Shown: positions 38,301 through 52,790, counted from the stretch's first letter. The stretch is DNA of 64,000 nt from Callipepla californica brunnescens (GCA_023055505.1 JALIRH010000002.1:54500733-54564732), one strand, 5' to 3'. The notes: a model not told the origin generated them from the sequence alone. Program-made: numbers and translations.

Positions 38301-38643
38301 CATGCATCAAGACATCAACAGGGGACAAGAGTTTTCTTCATTTCTTCATTCATCATAGGCTTTGCTCCCAGCCCTGCATAGCCCATCCCATCCCACCCCA
38401 GTGAATGTCCCTAGATGCCCCTCTTCTGGGAGGGACATGGCTGACCCCAGCCCTGCAACGTCACCTCCTTCTCCAGCCCACCCAAAGGGATCACGTGCTG
38501 AATCTTCATGGGAAAGTCATGGCACAATGGAGACTTCAGTGCCGTATCAAAGAATTCAGTGTATCAGTGTCCTCATGGTCTGACCCTTGGGGGCTCTCTC
38601 ATGGAGGTCCTATGCCTACTCTTTCCCTATGCCTGGAAATAAC
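32359..38643. other. Non-coding stretch without a recognised gene
   Basis: Short chance ORFs only. A (TG)n microsatellite lies at 34502-34519 and a G7/T9 junction near 34031-34050. The section at about 37.9-38.5 kb is GC-richer. No recent transposon was seen. Confidence 0.65.
34502..34519. repeat. (TG)9 microsatellite
   Basis: Nine perfect TG units. Confidence 0.9.
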
Positions 38644-38836
38644 AGGAAATGTAAGGTTGGATATCAGAAAAATTTTATTCTCAGGAAGTGTTCAAGCATT
38701 GAAACAGGCTGTCCTGGAGGTGTCCAAGAAACGTGTAAATGTGGCACTGTGGGACATGGTTTAGTGAGCATGATGAGGATTGGACTGAAGTGATCTTAGA
38801 GGTCTTTTCCAGCCTTAACGATTTTATGATTCTATG
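38644..38836 (+). mobile_element. CR1 LINE 3' end
   Basis: GTAAGGTTGGATATCAG, AAACAGGCTGTCCTGGAGG and GGACATGGTTTAGTGAGCAT are followed by GATCTTAGAGGTCTTTTCC and the terminal octamers, ending GATTCTATG. This is the CR1 3' end on the plus strand, about 190 bp, strongly 5'-truncated. Confidence 0.95.
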
Positions 38837-41800
38837 GTTCAATCTCCAGGGTAGCTCTGGGAGATGATCCTGCCATGACGGAGGAGTGAGAGGTGGCCTC
38901 TGCGTGGTGCCTCTGGAAGTCATTGCCAGGTTGGTGAAACACGCTGCCATCCCTGGGGCAAATGAAAAAGGCAGCAGAGGATGTTGATTCCTGCCCTTAA
39001 GTTCTCTGGTCTACCTATGTAGTGCTGGGGACAAGGCTGAGAATACAGAAGCCCAAGGGTGGTAGCTGAACCATTGTGCTTTACTTTTTCATTTCTTTTT
39101 TTCTCTATTTTTTTTTCCCAAGGAAAATTTCAATATGCTTGTCTGCCAGGTCCTTGGGGACTTACATGCTTCTGCAATTTATTACACTGTCTCTAGGCAG
39201 AGCTACCACTGCCCTATCATCAGAGAATTACTTAAGGAGTTACTTAGGTCCAGGTGGCTGTTTGAGAACTTATATCAAGTACTTACATCACCTTTTATTT
39301 CTTTTAGTTAAATGTAGGCCCCTTCCTTTGGCTCGTTTTGCCTTTTATCAGAGCATAATTTAACCACTGGTCACTGGAGGCAAAGAGAAACATAAATAAG
39401 CTTCAGAATATACCTGAAAACTCTGCTGGGAAGAGGCAAGAAACAATACTTCCTTCTGAAAATCAGTGTGCTCCAGAGTGACTCTTGTAACTTCTGCTGT
39501 CCAGATTTGGATCAAGGAGTTCATGAAGAACATGAAGAGAAACAACAGAAAGGTCAAGGCAAAAAGAAATGTATTTGCTCAGAGAAAAAGAGAAAAAAAA
39601 ATTGTACTTTAGGTCTTCAAATATGTTCACTGCTGTATTCACAGAGTTAGGCAGGAGGTAGGAATATTGAGAATGGACAGGTCATTTCGTCATGGGTCAA
39701 ACTGAGGACTGCTCTGGTTCTCCAGTGCTGTCACCACAATGTGCACTTGTTTTGGTTTATATTGCAGTGAAATCGATGTTTTAGTGCTTTGGGTGTTCTT
39801 ATAAGTGTGCAGTGAGGAAAATATCCCTTACTTCAGTATACTGGAACTCTGTCTGGTGGGGATCACATCCTGGGGGACAGGTGGTAGAGGCACTTCTTTC
39901 TGTCTTGTGTCATCCTCAATAGAAATCTGCTAGCATTTACCTTGGAACACTTTAAGGCAAATCAAAACTAGTGATGGCTGCCATGAAGACTGCCCTGTAA
40001 ACTGCAGTAGTTTGGGAGCTGATTGACAAGCAGCTTAGGCATCTGAACCCTGGGAGAAGAGAAGGCAGTTGAAGCTACCAACCTTTACAGCTCATCCCAC
40101 AATAAAGCTGACCCAGCTCATCCTAAGCCTACAGATTTGAAAAATGCTATGTTGATCCATAAACATTGGTAATAGGAGTAGGTCTGTTTTATGACTTCAG
40201 CTGAATAGTAACTGGGAGGATTGAAATGTTTGAAAACTTCTTTTTGCTCATACTCTCCATAAGGAGAATTGATGTTTTATATCAATTTTGCCTTTTTTTT
40301 TCCCCTTTCATTTGGTGGAATTAAAGCAATGAGCATGTCAGGTTCCTGTAAGTCATGCAATTATGCTTCTGTTTTCTCCAAGGAATCTGGAAGCATTGTA
40401 CAAACTTGACAGCTAAGGCTGTGTGATGCTGTAGACCAGTAACCTTTAAACTCAGTAAACCTAGCTTTAGCTTTTGGAAATAGAAAGCTCACAATAGTAT
40501 GAGATATTCTTTTTTTCCCTAGAAAGCAGCCATGTACATCACAAAAAATGTATAATTTAGCAAAAATTAGTCTTGGTTGCTCAGAAAGTAGAAGACATTA
40601 TCAGGAGTATCTGGGATAGAGTGGAACACAATATCTTCAAAATGCTACTGTTCAGTAAGTGTTGAAATTAAGTACTGAATTCAAGAAGTATCTCAGCTCT
40701 TTCTGCTTGGTAGCTTATGTGCAATAGTACTTCCTTCTGTGTCCGGTGAGCCAGCTCGAGGAGAGCATAACCTTGGAACACTATGCATCCTCTTATTGGC
40801 ATATACCAGTGTGTTAGGATTCATCTCCAGATGTACCATAGCCAGTTCTCAAAGACCTGCTGTGAAAGCTGTCTTCCATTTAGACCATTTAGCAGTAAGA
40901 ATTGAGAAATAGGTCATGTCAGTCCTGACCCACATCAGCGGGATCAGTTGCATTTCTGACATGGGCATTTTGAAGTTCTGCAGCACTTCATCAGCATGAC
41001 AGGGTGGTATGAAATGCCTGCAATAAGGTGGGTGTGGATCCCAGGGTTGGATGAAGTGATATGGGACTGGTCTCCATCCTAGTATGAATAGACCAGTGCC
41101 TCACAAATACATGCATAATATACCAGAGGTGTTTGTTACTCCAGTGTTCTGGAAGAGAGGTGTCCTAGAATAGTTTGAAATAACCCTTTGGAGACAGATC
41201 TAGAAAAAAAATATTTATATTTGTGTTGACTGAAATATTGACTGAAATACCTGGAACCCTTCTATTTTTGGGGCCTTGTGGCAAAATTGGATTGAAACAG
41301 CAAAACATATTGTGAATAAAAATGATTTCCATAGAGTAATGAGTGAAATGATAAGAAATGAGATATGGTACATCGATCACACTAGTGAATAACATTTGAT
41401 GGATTCATAAAACTGACCTTTCCTCTTCCCACTTTTCCTCAAAATATTGAGGTTTTTTTGTTGTTGTTTTTTTCCATGTGTAAACTCTGCACCTTCATTA
41501 CAATCTCCTATCAGCAGTGTCTCCTTATTACCAGTTAAAGAGCAAACCAAGCGATATTGCCTTTTCCCTTCTTCAGCTACTATCAAAACAGTGCAACAAC
41601 CCCAGTCACAAACTCAAGAGTCTTTTGACAGCAGCAATTAAGCAACTTAATTAATGAGTGAATAAAAATGATAATATTTACTGAATGGGAGCATCCTGTT
41701 TTGCATTTTTATTCAAACTGTGCACCTGAAGAATACCACTGAGTATACTACCTCCTCCCCTTCTGCTTGCCTGCTCTGTTCCTTCTTTCTATTTTTTCTT

Positions 41801-44800
41801 CCACACTGTTTCGACTTTGCAGACACCCAAAAGCTATTGCATATGTAGGCACAGGCATGTGCTGAGCCATTGGAAGTCTCTCCCAGCCTGGTGCTGTCTT
41901 TGCTCTGATTCTGACTAACCCTTAAAACGTGGCTCATATTTAAGGAACGATTTCCATGGTACATTTGTAAGCCTGAACTTTACATCAGAGTAGGTGATTA
42001 ATTACTGATAAAGGGCTAATAAAACATTAATGCATTTCATAATTAACAAACCTTGGGATGACAGTTCTCTCCACCCACTTTCTCCACATGGCTCACATGC
42101 ATGTGTTTACAGACTTCTCTTCCCCCATATTCCTTATTTGCCCATTAATCTGTGAAAACTCCATACATTACATGCATGCATATAAATATGTATTTTAGTC
42201 TACATGGATTTTCTCAATGAAATATATAACCCATCTCAAGTGCGAGTAAAGCCCCATACATAATTATTTTGGAATGACAGACAGTGAATTCCTTAGCTAT
42301 TATTTTTGACGACCCTGTCATGGATGCCAGGCATATACTGTGGTAAGAGCCTGAGAAACTTGGGAAAACCCACCTGGGGAGCAAACTCCTTTTTTCTTTA
42401 TGGAAAGGTTCCCCAAGTGACAGGCCTGCAATCCTGGGTGAGCTTAATTAAAGTCAATAGAGAAAACTAAAGCATTCAAAATTGCTGCCTTTGGGGCTCC
42501 CCCACTCTTCTTTTTCTTCATTTGCTGACACTTTTAAGGGGAAAGTGCATTTTAAATTCCTTATTTGGGGCTTGGGGCTCAGTTCATCACATTCCCCTTC
42601 TGTTCTGTATCCCACATTAAATCTCTCTGGCACTTCAAAGTGCTGTTTCCCATGATTTATGGCTAACTAATGCAGGTACACTGGGCCTCCTGTGAGGTGC
42701 TGAATGCCCTCTTTGACATCAGTATTAATGAATGAAGTTTTTGCGTACAAAACCAGGTTAGACATGTAACCTAAGATTACAGTTAGGGAAACTGAGGCAC
42801 TCAAGAAGACAGAAGCAAAGTCAAAAGATGAACACAACCTTGCCAGGCTCCCATAGCTCTACCATATTTATTAATAGTTGTAGGATGGAGCCTGCTTAGA
42901 CAATCTGTCTCCCTTGTTTTTCTCTAAAATCTACTGAACGAAGACCTTGCATTTTCATTCCTGCTCCATTCTTTTTCCTCTCCTACCACAGTTCCCCGTC
43001 ACAGGCTGGAGACATGCAGAAGCAATAGAGCTAGGGGCACACGATGATGAATCAAAATGCCTTTGTGTAACAGGATCTTGACCATCTGCTGCACCTGCCA
43101 TTTCAATCCCTTGTCTGGTTTGAATCACACACTTCCAAATGTCACAGTCACCACCAGGCCTGAAGCTTGGATTAGTTCTTGAGCTTGTAATGCTTGCTGT
43201 TGAAATTAATGGCTAAATGCCTACAAGTTTTGGTGAGAGAAGGGCTCATCAGCTGATAGCTACGATCACCCTCATTACAGACCCCATCTTTCCCAGAAGA
43301 GCTCATTGGAATTGTGTCAGTAACCGCAGTGGGACTGGGACTGAGACATCTGTGACAAACTACCTTTGGGGTTAGCTTCTGGAATAAAATCTTCATTTAC
43401 CATCCTCTGGTAATGAGGCAGCCACATGATTTGAGTGAAGGCATTTTTATTAGTGTCTAACCCTAGATATACTAATTGAAATTTGTGGATTAGAAAAGCA
43501 CTTTAAACATTTCAAGTGATCAAAAGCTCTGATGGTAAGGATGGGTGTCAGAAACTCCCTGATTCTGATTGTTGGTCCTACAGCACTTATATTATTCACG
43601 ATGTGCTCTAGGCTGCTTGTACATTTATTGGAGAGGGAGCTGTATGGGAGGATGGTAGTAATTACATATTCTCTCCTCCACAGCACTCAGAAACATAAGA
43701 AATGAGCTATGTCAAGAGCAGAGAGAAGTCCAGTTACAGATGTACACTTAGGTAGGGTCAAAACTAGGGCTGCGGGACCTGGATCTGGAAGGGGCTGACG
43801 TGGGAAACTGCACTCGTACTCATGGTGATACAGGCACTGTGAGAAACACTCCCTGGGGACTCAGTTCTGCAGACAACCCTTCCACCCGTTTTGGTCTTTC
43901 AGGGTCACTAAGTGCAGCAGTTCTGGTCCCAATCCATTTCTGCCCCAGAGGCAAACCAAGTACCTCCTCCTTTCCCTGCTCCTCCTTACCACACTCCCTC
44001 GGCAAACAGCTCAGAAGTCTGCTTCCCTCCTGAAGGAAGGATATAAACGCTGCAAAGGTTAAGTGTGCTGCCTTATGAGTTGGGCTGTTGTGAAATTTAC
44101 ACTCATTAGCTTCTCTGGGTGGCCATCGGGAATTTAATTAATATCCTTGACATGGGTTGTTGTAAGTGATATCATGGCTTCCAGATGCCCATGACTGAGA
44201 GACAAAGATTGCACTTGTGAAGACTGACAGCTTTCAGGAGCACGCAGAGGCTTTGTACTCTGTCTCGCAAGAAGAAAGACAGCTCTGGTTGCCACCTTCT
44301 TCCTGTGGGAAAAAAGGGAGAAAAAAAGCGGCAGCCTTTTTGCAGGTAGCCTCTCTCATGACAGTAACATCACGTCTGTTTCTGCCCTTGTCAACACATC
44401 TCACTGTCCACAATCACTCATCATCTCTAGACAGACAGCACTGGAGGAGATCATCAATTGCCAATGCAATTCAGCAGATACACTTCATAAATTTTAATTA
44501 CATTCCCACTGAAAATGAATGGTCAGAAAATATAAAACATCTGCCATCCAGATCATTTACATTTTTTGTCCAATAAATCATCAGCAACATCCAAAACAAT
44601 GGATTAAATCATGTGGAGTGTGATAGGTCAAGAAAGAAGGAAAGGTACCCATTGTGTGATTGCTGTTTGGACCAAAGCCATTACACGGTGTACAGTATCA
44701 AGGAAAATAAAAACGTTAAAAAATAGTAACCGTTTGGACTTGTCCTCATAAATAAAAGATCCCTGGTCTCAGATAGACCCTGTTAATGGATCTATTACCA

Positions 44801-47678
44801 TGCCTATGGAAAAATGAGGGCTTGTTTAAGTAAAAGAATATTTAGTTAATTAAGATGGAGGAAAATGAGCATTTATCAATTGAGTGGCTGGGCTATTTAG
44901 CTTGTAAATAGAATAAAGAAGTGATGTCAGTGGAATATAATCTGTTAATCGAGTTTGACTAGCATCATGACTGTTAAAATACCACAAACTGCTTTTTCTT
45001 TAGAAGAGTGGCATGAAATCTTCGTGTGAGATCACCAAATTTCTATTCAATCTATTTTATATGATGAGCATCAGACTATGTGTTTATCAAGCCAGGCATG
45101 GGATCCAAAAGGGGACCCTCTAGCACATGTTCAGCAGGGAAGCTGTCTGTGGTGGGATGGGTGCAATGATACTCAGTGAGCCCGGCCCCAGGAGGCAAGG
45201 GATCTGTATTCAGCTCTCCTTTTCCTTCTAGCTCCTGAGCTGCTGGAGAAGCAGCAAGATTGTGTTTATTTCCATGAGAGTATGAGGGCATGAGGCAATA
45301 CTGCCAGAGCCACAAACAAAATAAATTGGTACTTATACTTTCTGGTATAATGATTTCCTCAACTCTGATGAAATTTACATTCCTCGTATTCTTGGAAGCG
45401 TTAGAATATCTTACTCCTGAGTTGAAGCTGCTCTCTGTGTTCAATATTATGTGTAAGATCTTTTCTTGAGCAGTGATACCATCTATATCTCACCTTGTGC
45501 TGCATTTTCCCCCAAGCGATCCTCTCTTCAGTGATCCTTCTTGCTTCTTGTACTGTTACCAAACCTGGGAGTTTGTCCTCTCTGCCTTGAGCCATTCTCA
45601 GTTTCTAAAAACTGAAAGTGATTTTGGCTTAAGGCTTGTTTGTTTGTTTGTCTTTTATATAGTACCGATACAAAGGCATGAACATCCACACAAAAAGCAA
45701 ACTGCAAACACACTCAATCACAAGTCAGTGGATGTGGCGTGTCCTTATCCCTAGAGCAGACGAGAGATTAGGGTGTTTGTTAACCTCAGTATCTTTTCTG
45801 TTGAATGAAACGGGTGGAAATCAGGTATACACCGAGCAAATGTTTATTTTGACTGGAAGCCCTGTCACTTTGTGTATTTATGTGAAATAGAGAGATGTAT
45901 GCTTAGCCTGAGGAGGTATCTGCACTCTTCAAAAAAAAGGCCATTGATGAATGGCTGTAAAAGCTATACTTTTATCTATTTTATGTTCTTCTAATGCTGC
46001 TAAATTGTTGTATATTAGGTTAAAAAATAGTTCATTCTGATGTTACATCGTGAGCATGTCTTGCAATGGTATGTGCAATATAAGCCTCTTTCATTTGACG
46101 ATTTACTGCTGTTAAAAAGAAATAAAAATCCTCATAACGTATGAGAGAACAATGTAACTGAGAGATTTTTCAAGGTATTCAGCTTGAAATTTTAGGCTTG
46201 AACTAGGAATAACATCTTTTTAACTCAGTGTATCTGCATATTTTAATTCAGTTACACAAATATCAGAGGGAAGGAGGTAGCAATTTTTTCTCTCATTGAG
46301 ATGTTTTACTTCATACTAAACTCCTTTACAACAACAGTAATTACCGAAAAATATCACAGAAGTGCTGCAGCACGTTATTATTATTAGTTACTATTTATAT
46401 GGTGACACATATTGCTCTACAGACAAATAAAAACAATGTGGCTTTTCCTCTCTCACAGCTATGGTTTATGGGGCTTTTTACTCAGTTTTGGCCAGCTGGT
46501 TTGGATATAACAAGTAGTATTCCCAAAATCTCTTCCTTTTATCCCAGTGCCCATACTGAAGAGGGATTATTTTTTCAAAACCACAAATATTTTGCACAGC
46601 TTTGTGTCTCATCTCCCTGCTCCCACCACTCCGTCACTTCTCCAACCACCCAATCTCTGTAGTTATTTCAGTCCCATTATTGTCATTTTCATAACTTCTC
46701 CTTCAAGGTCCGGCAGTGCAAAGTTTCCAGTATCTCTGCCCAGACTGGAAGCCAAAAGCACTAGCAGGACAGTCTACAGTTTCCAGGTTTGTGGCTCACT
46801 GATACTCATAGGTAGATATGGGACAGCCCGTGGGACTCATCCCTTTCTTACGGATTTACCTTCTGCTGATATTCAATCCCCACATCATGCACCTGGACTT
46901 TCATAGGAGCAAGCAGGGAAATCAAACCATGATTGCTAGTCATACTGGCCAAATGTACTGAAGGGAAGTATAGTCGTGCTGTTGAGGGAGTGTGAGATGT
47001 TGCTGAGTGCCAACCTATCAAAGCTTCCTTACATCTCAGATTTCAGGGAGACAGCATGGGGCCTGGGTTCCCCTAAGTTCAACTGGCTACAAGTAATCAG
47101 TTTTAGGAAGTTTGTCCAGCCTTTAAGACGACTTCTAAACTCATGTCTCAGTGTGTCTACAGCATCAAATACCTACTGCAAAAATGACAGAGACTGAGGA
47201 GAGAATTCAAAAAGTATGTAGGTACCTGAAGTGCCACTTTTGGGAAGAATGCATTTGCCTAAATTTCTATCTGCTAGGTAGGATACCTTAAAGCTCCTGA
47301 GATGGACTTTGTGGTGGTGATGAGATTTGGATGAAGATCATCCCTCCTCATCCCCAGAACTATCTGCATGCCCTGGAACAGCAACAGGCCATGTTGGCCA
47401 GGTTTCTCCTGGGTAAAACTGAGCTGAAGGAAGCCCTGTCCTCCAGGAACCTGGTGAATGCATGGAGTTCCTCATGGGATGCTCAGCTCAGTGGCCAGGC
47501 TGCAGCCAGTCCCTTAACGCAGGTGTGGAGATGGGTAGAGCCAAGTCACAACTGTTTCGCTGTACATTTCTGCTCCTATTGGTCTGTACAACTAATGCAG
47601 GCACAGCCACCATCGCTGCACAGCTCGTCCCAGAGCAGACTGTATGTACACATGCATATGGATCTATGTCACGTAGAC

Positions 47679-47711
47679 ATGTGTGTGTGTGCACATGTGT
47701 GTGCGCGTGTA
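47679..47711. repeat. Alternating TG/CG/CA tract
   Basis: ATGTGTGTGTGTGCACATGT is followed by GTGTGCGCGTGT. It is almost strictly alternating purine-pyrimidine over about 33 bp, a sequence type that can adopt Z-DNA. Confidence 0.8.
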
Positions 47712-49600
47712 ATTCATCATTTTTGTGTGATACACCAAAAATAATGTATGAGCTCCCTCTGCTGCTTTATACAAAGAAATTAATCAAGAAAATTGCTTGC
47801 AAAGCTGAGAGCATTTTATTCATATCTTGCTGATAAAGCTGTATGTGCAAGCAGTACTAAAAATAATAAGCATATTATGCTTGCAAAGCACCGTCCAAAC
47901 ATTAAATAATTAAATAAATGAAAGATTCTGTGCTGGCTTCATGGCCTCATAATTCCAAGCATATCTATTGTTACTGAATGAAAGGTGTCAACATTTTGGG
48001 CAAAATACTTAAATTTCTGACTCCCAAGGAGCCATCATTAAAAACTGACAACTCTATTGAGAGGTAAAATACATACAGTATTAAATACAACCAGGTCTTT
48101 TTCTCTTCTTAAAAAGAATAAATCATTTTCAAATGTGTAATGGTGATAAATTATTGAGTGTTAATAGTTTTTGGATGTCTTTTTTATTTTGTTAAACAAG
48201 CCTTATGTAGTTAAACAATGTGACATGAGATACTTTGTGAAGTTTATCTGAACTTGTAGGATGCCTCACAAGAAAAATCAGATAAATTTGGTGATGAAAC
48301 AAAAGCCTTGCTAAAGAATGTGTTTCTAAAGGCTTAAAGAAGCTCTAGCTTGTATTGTAGTATTTTCTTTCTTTTATTCTCTTCATAATTCCGTTTCTTT
48401 TAGAAATGGTTCAAGAGAGGGATCTGAAATACCTTATCATTTTCTATATTGGAAAATATAATTTTGATAAATTGACTTGCAAACAAGTTATTTCCTGAAG
48501 GGACAAAATCAAAAGTGCGTTTCTATGAATATTTTCAGAGAAATGCTCCAATTAGAGCGGGATGAAAAAAGTTGCAGCCAATTTTTCACCCTGAAAAATA
48601 TAGGCTTAGTTAAATGGGAAAAGTGATGTATTTCTATCAATTCACCGGATTGGTTTGAATGACTTTTGAAAGATTTTTTTGACATTTTGAATTACAGAAT
48701 AATAGACTGAAGGTACCCCTGGAGCCCTCTGATCCCAATCCAAATTAAAGTGTCTCAGTGTTGCTTAAGTGGATGCTTTTCTCCAAAAAATGTATTTCAT
48801 TAAAAAAAAAAAGATACATAGAAAAAGCTCCCGAAGTAGATGGATGTTTCAAGTCACAGTAGACAGAGTTTGACATGAGGCAATGCTTGCCTTTGCCTTT
48901 CATTTTGCAGAGAATTCAAAAAATATTTAACCAAAAAATAAACCAAAACAAAATTATTGTCAGAACTGTCAAGGAACAATCAGGCATATGTGCAGGGCTA
49001 CTTGAAGTCTTGACCTGAGCTGAGAGTGAGAGACAGTGAGAAACCAGTGAGACAGCGAGAGACGGCTGATGGCACCAAACACGTGGGCTGCACCAAACCC
49101 CCAGTTGAGCTTGTTACATATCAATCCCTCTATGAAGCTGCACAAAATGGAAAAGGAGACAAATTTCAGCACTGTCAAGTTCTATTCAGAAAATCTTCAT
49201 TATTTTGACTACTTTTGCACTTTGACTTACGAGACTGAGCATTCCCTTGCCTTTTGGGCTATGGTCTGTTTGTGTTTCTCACAAAGCATTTGTTTAACAA
49301 TGATTTGCTGCTTTGTCCCTGTATGGGCCAAGTGGGACTGTTACCTTTTCCCACCATGTACTTTCACCCCATATACTCCAGCTGCCCCACAACAGATACA
49401 TAACTGAAAGACATTTCACTGCATCCTCTTCTAGTGTTTGGCTACTATCTTTTTTAAAAAAAAATCTGTAACTTGCTTCTCAATGTGCATACAAAAGCAT
49501 TAACACGAACAGACAATTGATACTAGATCAGTCTAACCATCTAGCTGTTTGTATTTTATCCACCATTGATGACTTGGCAAAAATAAGTGGCATTAGAGAT

Positions 49601-49626
49601 TTTATTTATTTATTTATTTATTTATT
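49601..49626. repeat. (TTTA)n microsatellite
   Basis: About six TTTA units, near perfect. Confidence 0.9.
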
Positions 49627-52600
49627 GGTCAAGCCTTGCTCCAGTAGGACTACCAGAAAGTTAGCCTGATTAGGTGCTGAGCTGTGATTCTGAGATTTGT
49701 TAAGTAACAAGTATAATAGAATACAACAGAGTTCTCTTCTGTGCCTCAGTTGCTGTGTGACATTACTGTACCGTACTGCACCATCACTATTAGGTAGCAG
49801 CATTGAAAATGGATGCACCCTTCACAAAAAAAAATGTGTTTGAGTAAATGCTCTTTATTTGTTCATGTTTACCAGCTCTTTGTGCCATGGCAATCACTCT
49901 GTGAACGTTTCTGATACTTTAGCCTCTATTCTGTTCCCATTACTGCACCAAATTTGGGTCTAATAACCACACTACTCAGTGGTGTAGCTATAATTATCCA
50001 ATCTGCAGGCTTTGCACATATAGGAGCTGATGAATCAGACATTCTAACATGGAGCCTGATGTCTCTTCTGGCAACTTCACCACCTCAGTAGTTTGTGTTT
50101 TTCAGTTTTAAATTGGTAACATTAAATGTCTTTAATAGCTTATTACTGGAATCCTTTACACGACAGAGATGTGGTGAATACAAATAGAGTACTTGACAAA
50201 TCAGAGGCTGCGATGGTTGGCAGATCCCATTGGCAATTTAGTAATGTGCTCAGGATCACAGATATTAGAGTTGGAAAACACGCATTAGGTGAAATCCCAG
50301 TTTCAGTGAAGTTAATGGCAGAACTTCTGTTGATTGCAAGGGAGCCAGCTGCATTAACACTGTTGTATTTTTCCACCATCCAGTATTGATCATAGCAGTC
50401 CGGTCTGTGTGCAGTTTCATAGGGAGCTCCTTGAATCTAGGCACTGAGGCTTGGTAGGAGAGTGTGTAACTATGAGCATTATTGATTACTGTATTCACTT
50501 AACACTGGCCAAACTCCCATGGCCCTGCCTCTGCGTTTATTCAGAATTTACAGAGAAGTTTCTTCCTGTTTTGTAGTCCTGGTCAGGAATCCAGAGCATA
50601 GCCTAAATTGGATCAAGGCTCTCAGAAGATACAGAATGACTTCTGCTGATCTTCTGAGACATTTCCAGCAAGCAAAGTAGGCTTATTTAAATTTGTGTCT
50701 GGGATCAACAGGCTCCTGCTGAAACCCTGAATTGGAATGTTTTCCACTGCCCTTAAAAATACAAATTAACCTCTAAAGGAGCAACAGAGTATTCCTTCTG
50801 AAATAAGGAGGCAATGATGGATGGAGACTGTCTTGCTGAATGGAAACTGGAGACCAGTCTACAGTAACAAGCCCTGGAGGAGGAAAGCTACCAACAGCTG
50901 CAAAATCTTCCTTCGCATGTTACCTGTGCACTAATGTTTTCTGTTGATAAAATCCCGAGGACTTTTAAATTTAAAGTCCTTCCACTGGCTTTCAGAGAGT
51001 AACTAACTGAAAACAACAACAAAAAAAAAGTCCAAGGTGATAACTGCCTCAAAAGAAGCATTTCAAAGCCAAGTGTAAATGAATGCCCTGAATTACACAC
51101 TTTTTTCCTCATGCTTCTCACAGACCTGAACTCTGAGGATCAATCAGTTGCATGCAGGAGTCATGACCCTGCTCTCATTGCTCTAAGGAACTGTTGTCTC
51201 ACTGCATGCTATGACCCTTAGTGTGAACCTGGTAATATTACTACTTGTGGGTCTATCAACAACAAGCCCTCTGTGGTCCCAATGTGCTTAAGAAAACTTA
51301 ATTCCTCTTGTTCCAAATGTGGAGATCTCTTTTGTGCCAATTACCCTTTGACACTGCTATTTAAGCCTACTTTTCCACACACTTGTCCCATAAACATTGC
51401 TCCCTTCACAAGGAGAGAGGTTGGCAATAGCCATGGAAGCTCGAGCATAAATGTTTTCTCTTGACTTTCCCATTTTGGAATGACTGCTAAACGTATGTCA
51501 CTGCCTTTTAGAAAGCTGTATATAGTGGCTGGATAGCTGGCTTCTTCATGTCTTAATCTACAACTGTCTTGTAGGCTTAGTAGACAAGTTGTAAATGCTT
51601 TATTGTCCCCATGGTAGCATTAGATCTTCCTATGAATCTATGGGTGAAATCAGATTCCTAGAAATCACTGTTCAAGAACGTCTTGCCTTAGTGTTTAGTG
51701 GCAGACTCAGAGAAACCCTATCTCTGGCTATACTAATCTTAGAAATACATATTTCAGTTATTTCTACATTTGCAAGCTGAAATCCCATCCACCAAAAAGG
51801 AGATGAGGCCTTGCCAAAACACTGTTCAGACACAGCAGCAGCAGCATTATTAATACCACAGTTGCGCTATTTGCTAATTCTGCAGAAGGAGCACTGGGGC
51901 AATGCACATACGTCTGTTAACAACCATTTGTGTGTGAACTATCCATCAGGGGCCAGGAAACAGAAATCTGGTCTGGAGCACACTGGAGCATGAGAGGATG
52001 CTTGCCCTTCTCCACTCTACTTCTGCACTTTGTCTACCACTCTGTTCTCTTATTGAGCAAATAAATAAATTGTCTGCGGTTTCCTATTGTAAGGTCCTGG
52101 TGACTACTCTGGCTGAGTGGCAGGCTACCCCACCAGCAGGCAGCTGGGTGGCACAGTTTAGGCTGTTTGTTTGCAATGTGAACAGGCTGGTGGCCCCAGA
52201 ACGCAGGAACTGTGAGAGAGCTGAAGGGATGCATGCACAATTGATGATAGCTGATAGCTTCATGGCCTGGAGGCCTTTCACAGGATCATCCAAGGCACAA
52301 ATGCCACTTCTGGTTCTTCAGAAAGGCAAAATTGACTTAAAATGGATGGAAATTGACATTGTAAGGGGTGTAGCTGAGAGAGGCTGAGCCCTGTTGCTGG
52401 CTTCTGCTCTGGGGCTTCAAGGGTTTCTCTACCTCCTGCTTAGCTGCGATTTCTGCACTTTGCTACAGCTCTTTGGGTTACACAGAGATCTTCATGGCAC
52501 AGCCTCTGCCTCCTGGCTCACACTAAGCCTAGCTCCCACTGACGCACCCCAGCTGCAAAGAGCTCATGGCAGTGCCTAAGCTGTGTCTGCAGTGTGAAGC

Positions 52601-52790
52601 AAACTGGGGTCCTGTTTTCTGCTGCAGGCAGCCACCCTGCAAATGAGTGGCCTTGCTCACCTCACTTCTTCTGTGATCTGAATGGCAGTGGGGTTCCTTT
52701 CTGTATCGATGCAGGCAAAGGGAGGGGAAAGCTGCTGTAGTCAGGTACACACTGTGACCAGCTAATCTGGCCTAATGCTTTCTGCTCTGG

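Noticed and set aside
48690..48760. Possible CR1 scrap (ATTACAGAATAATAG then ACCCCTGGAG)
   Set aside because: It resembles a CR1 3' end for only about 20 bases and then loses all similarity.
49020..49066. GAGACAGTGAGA-type minisatellite
   Set aside because: The units are irregular in length and sequence, so the array is too weak to call.
50255..50288. Possible CR1 start (GGATCACAGATATTAGAG)
   Set aside because: It is only a short chance-level match, and the downstream sequence does not follow CR1.
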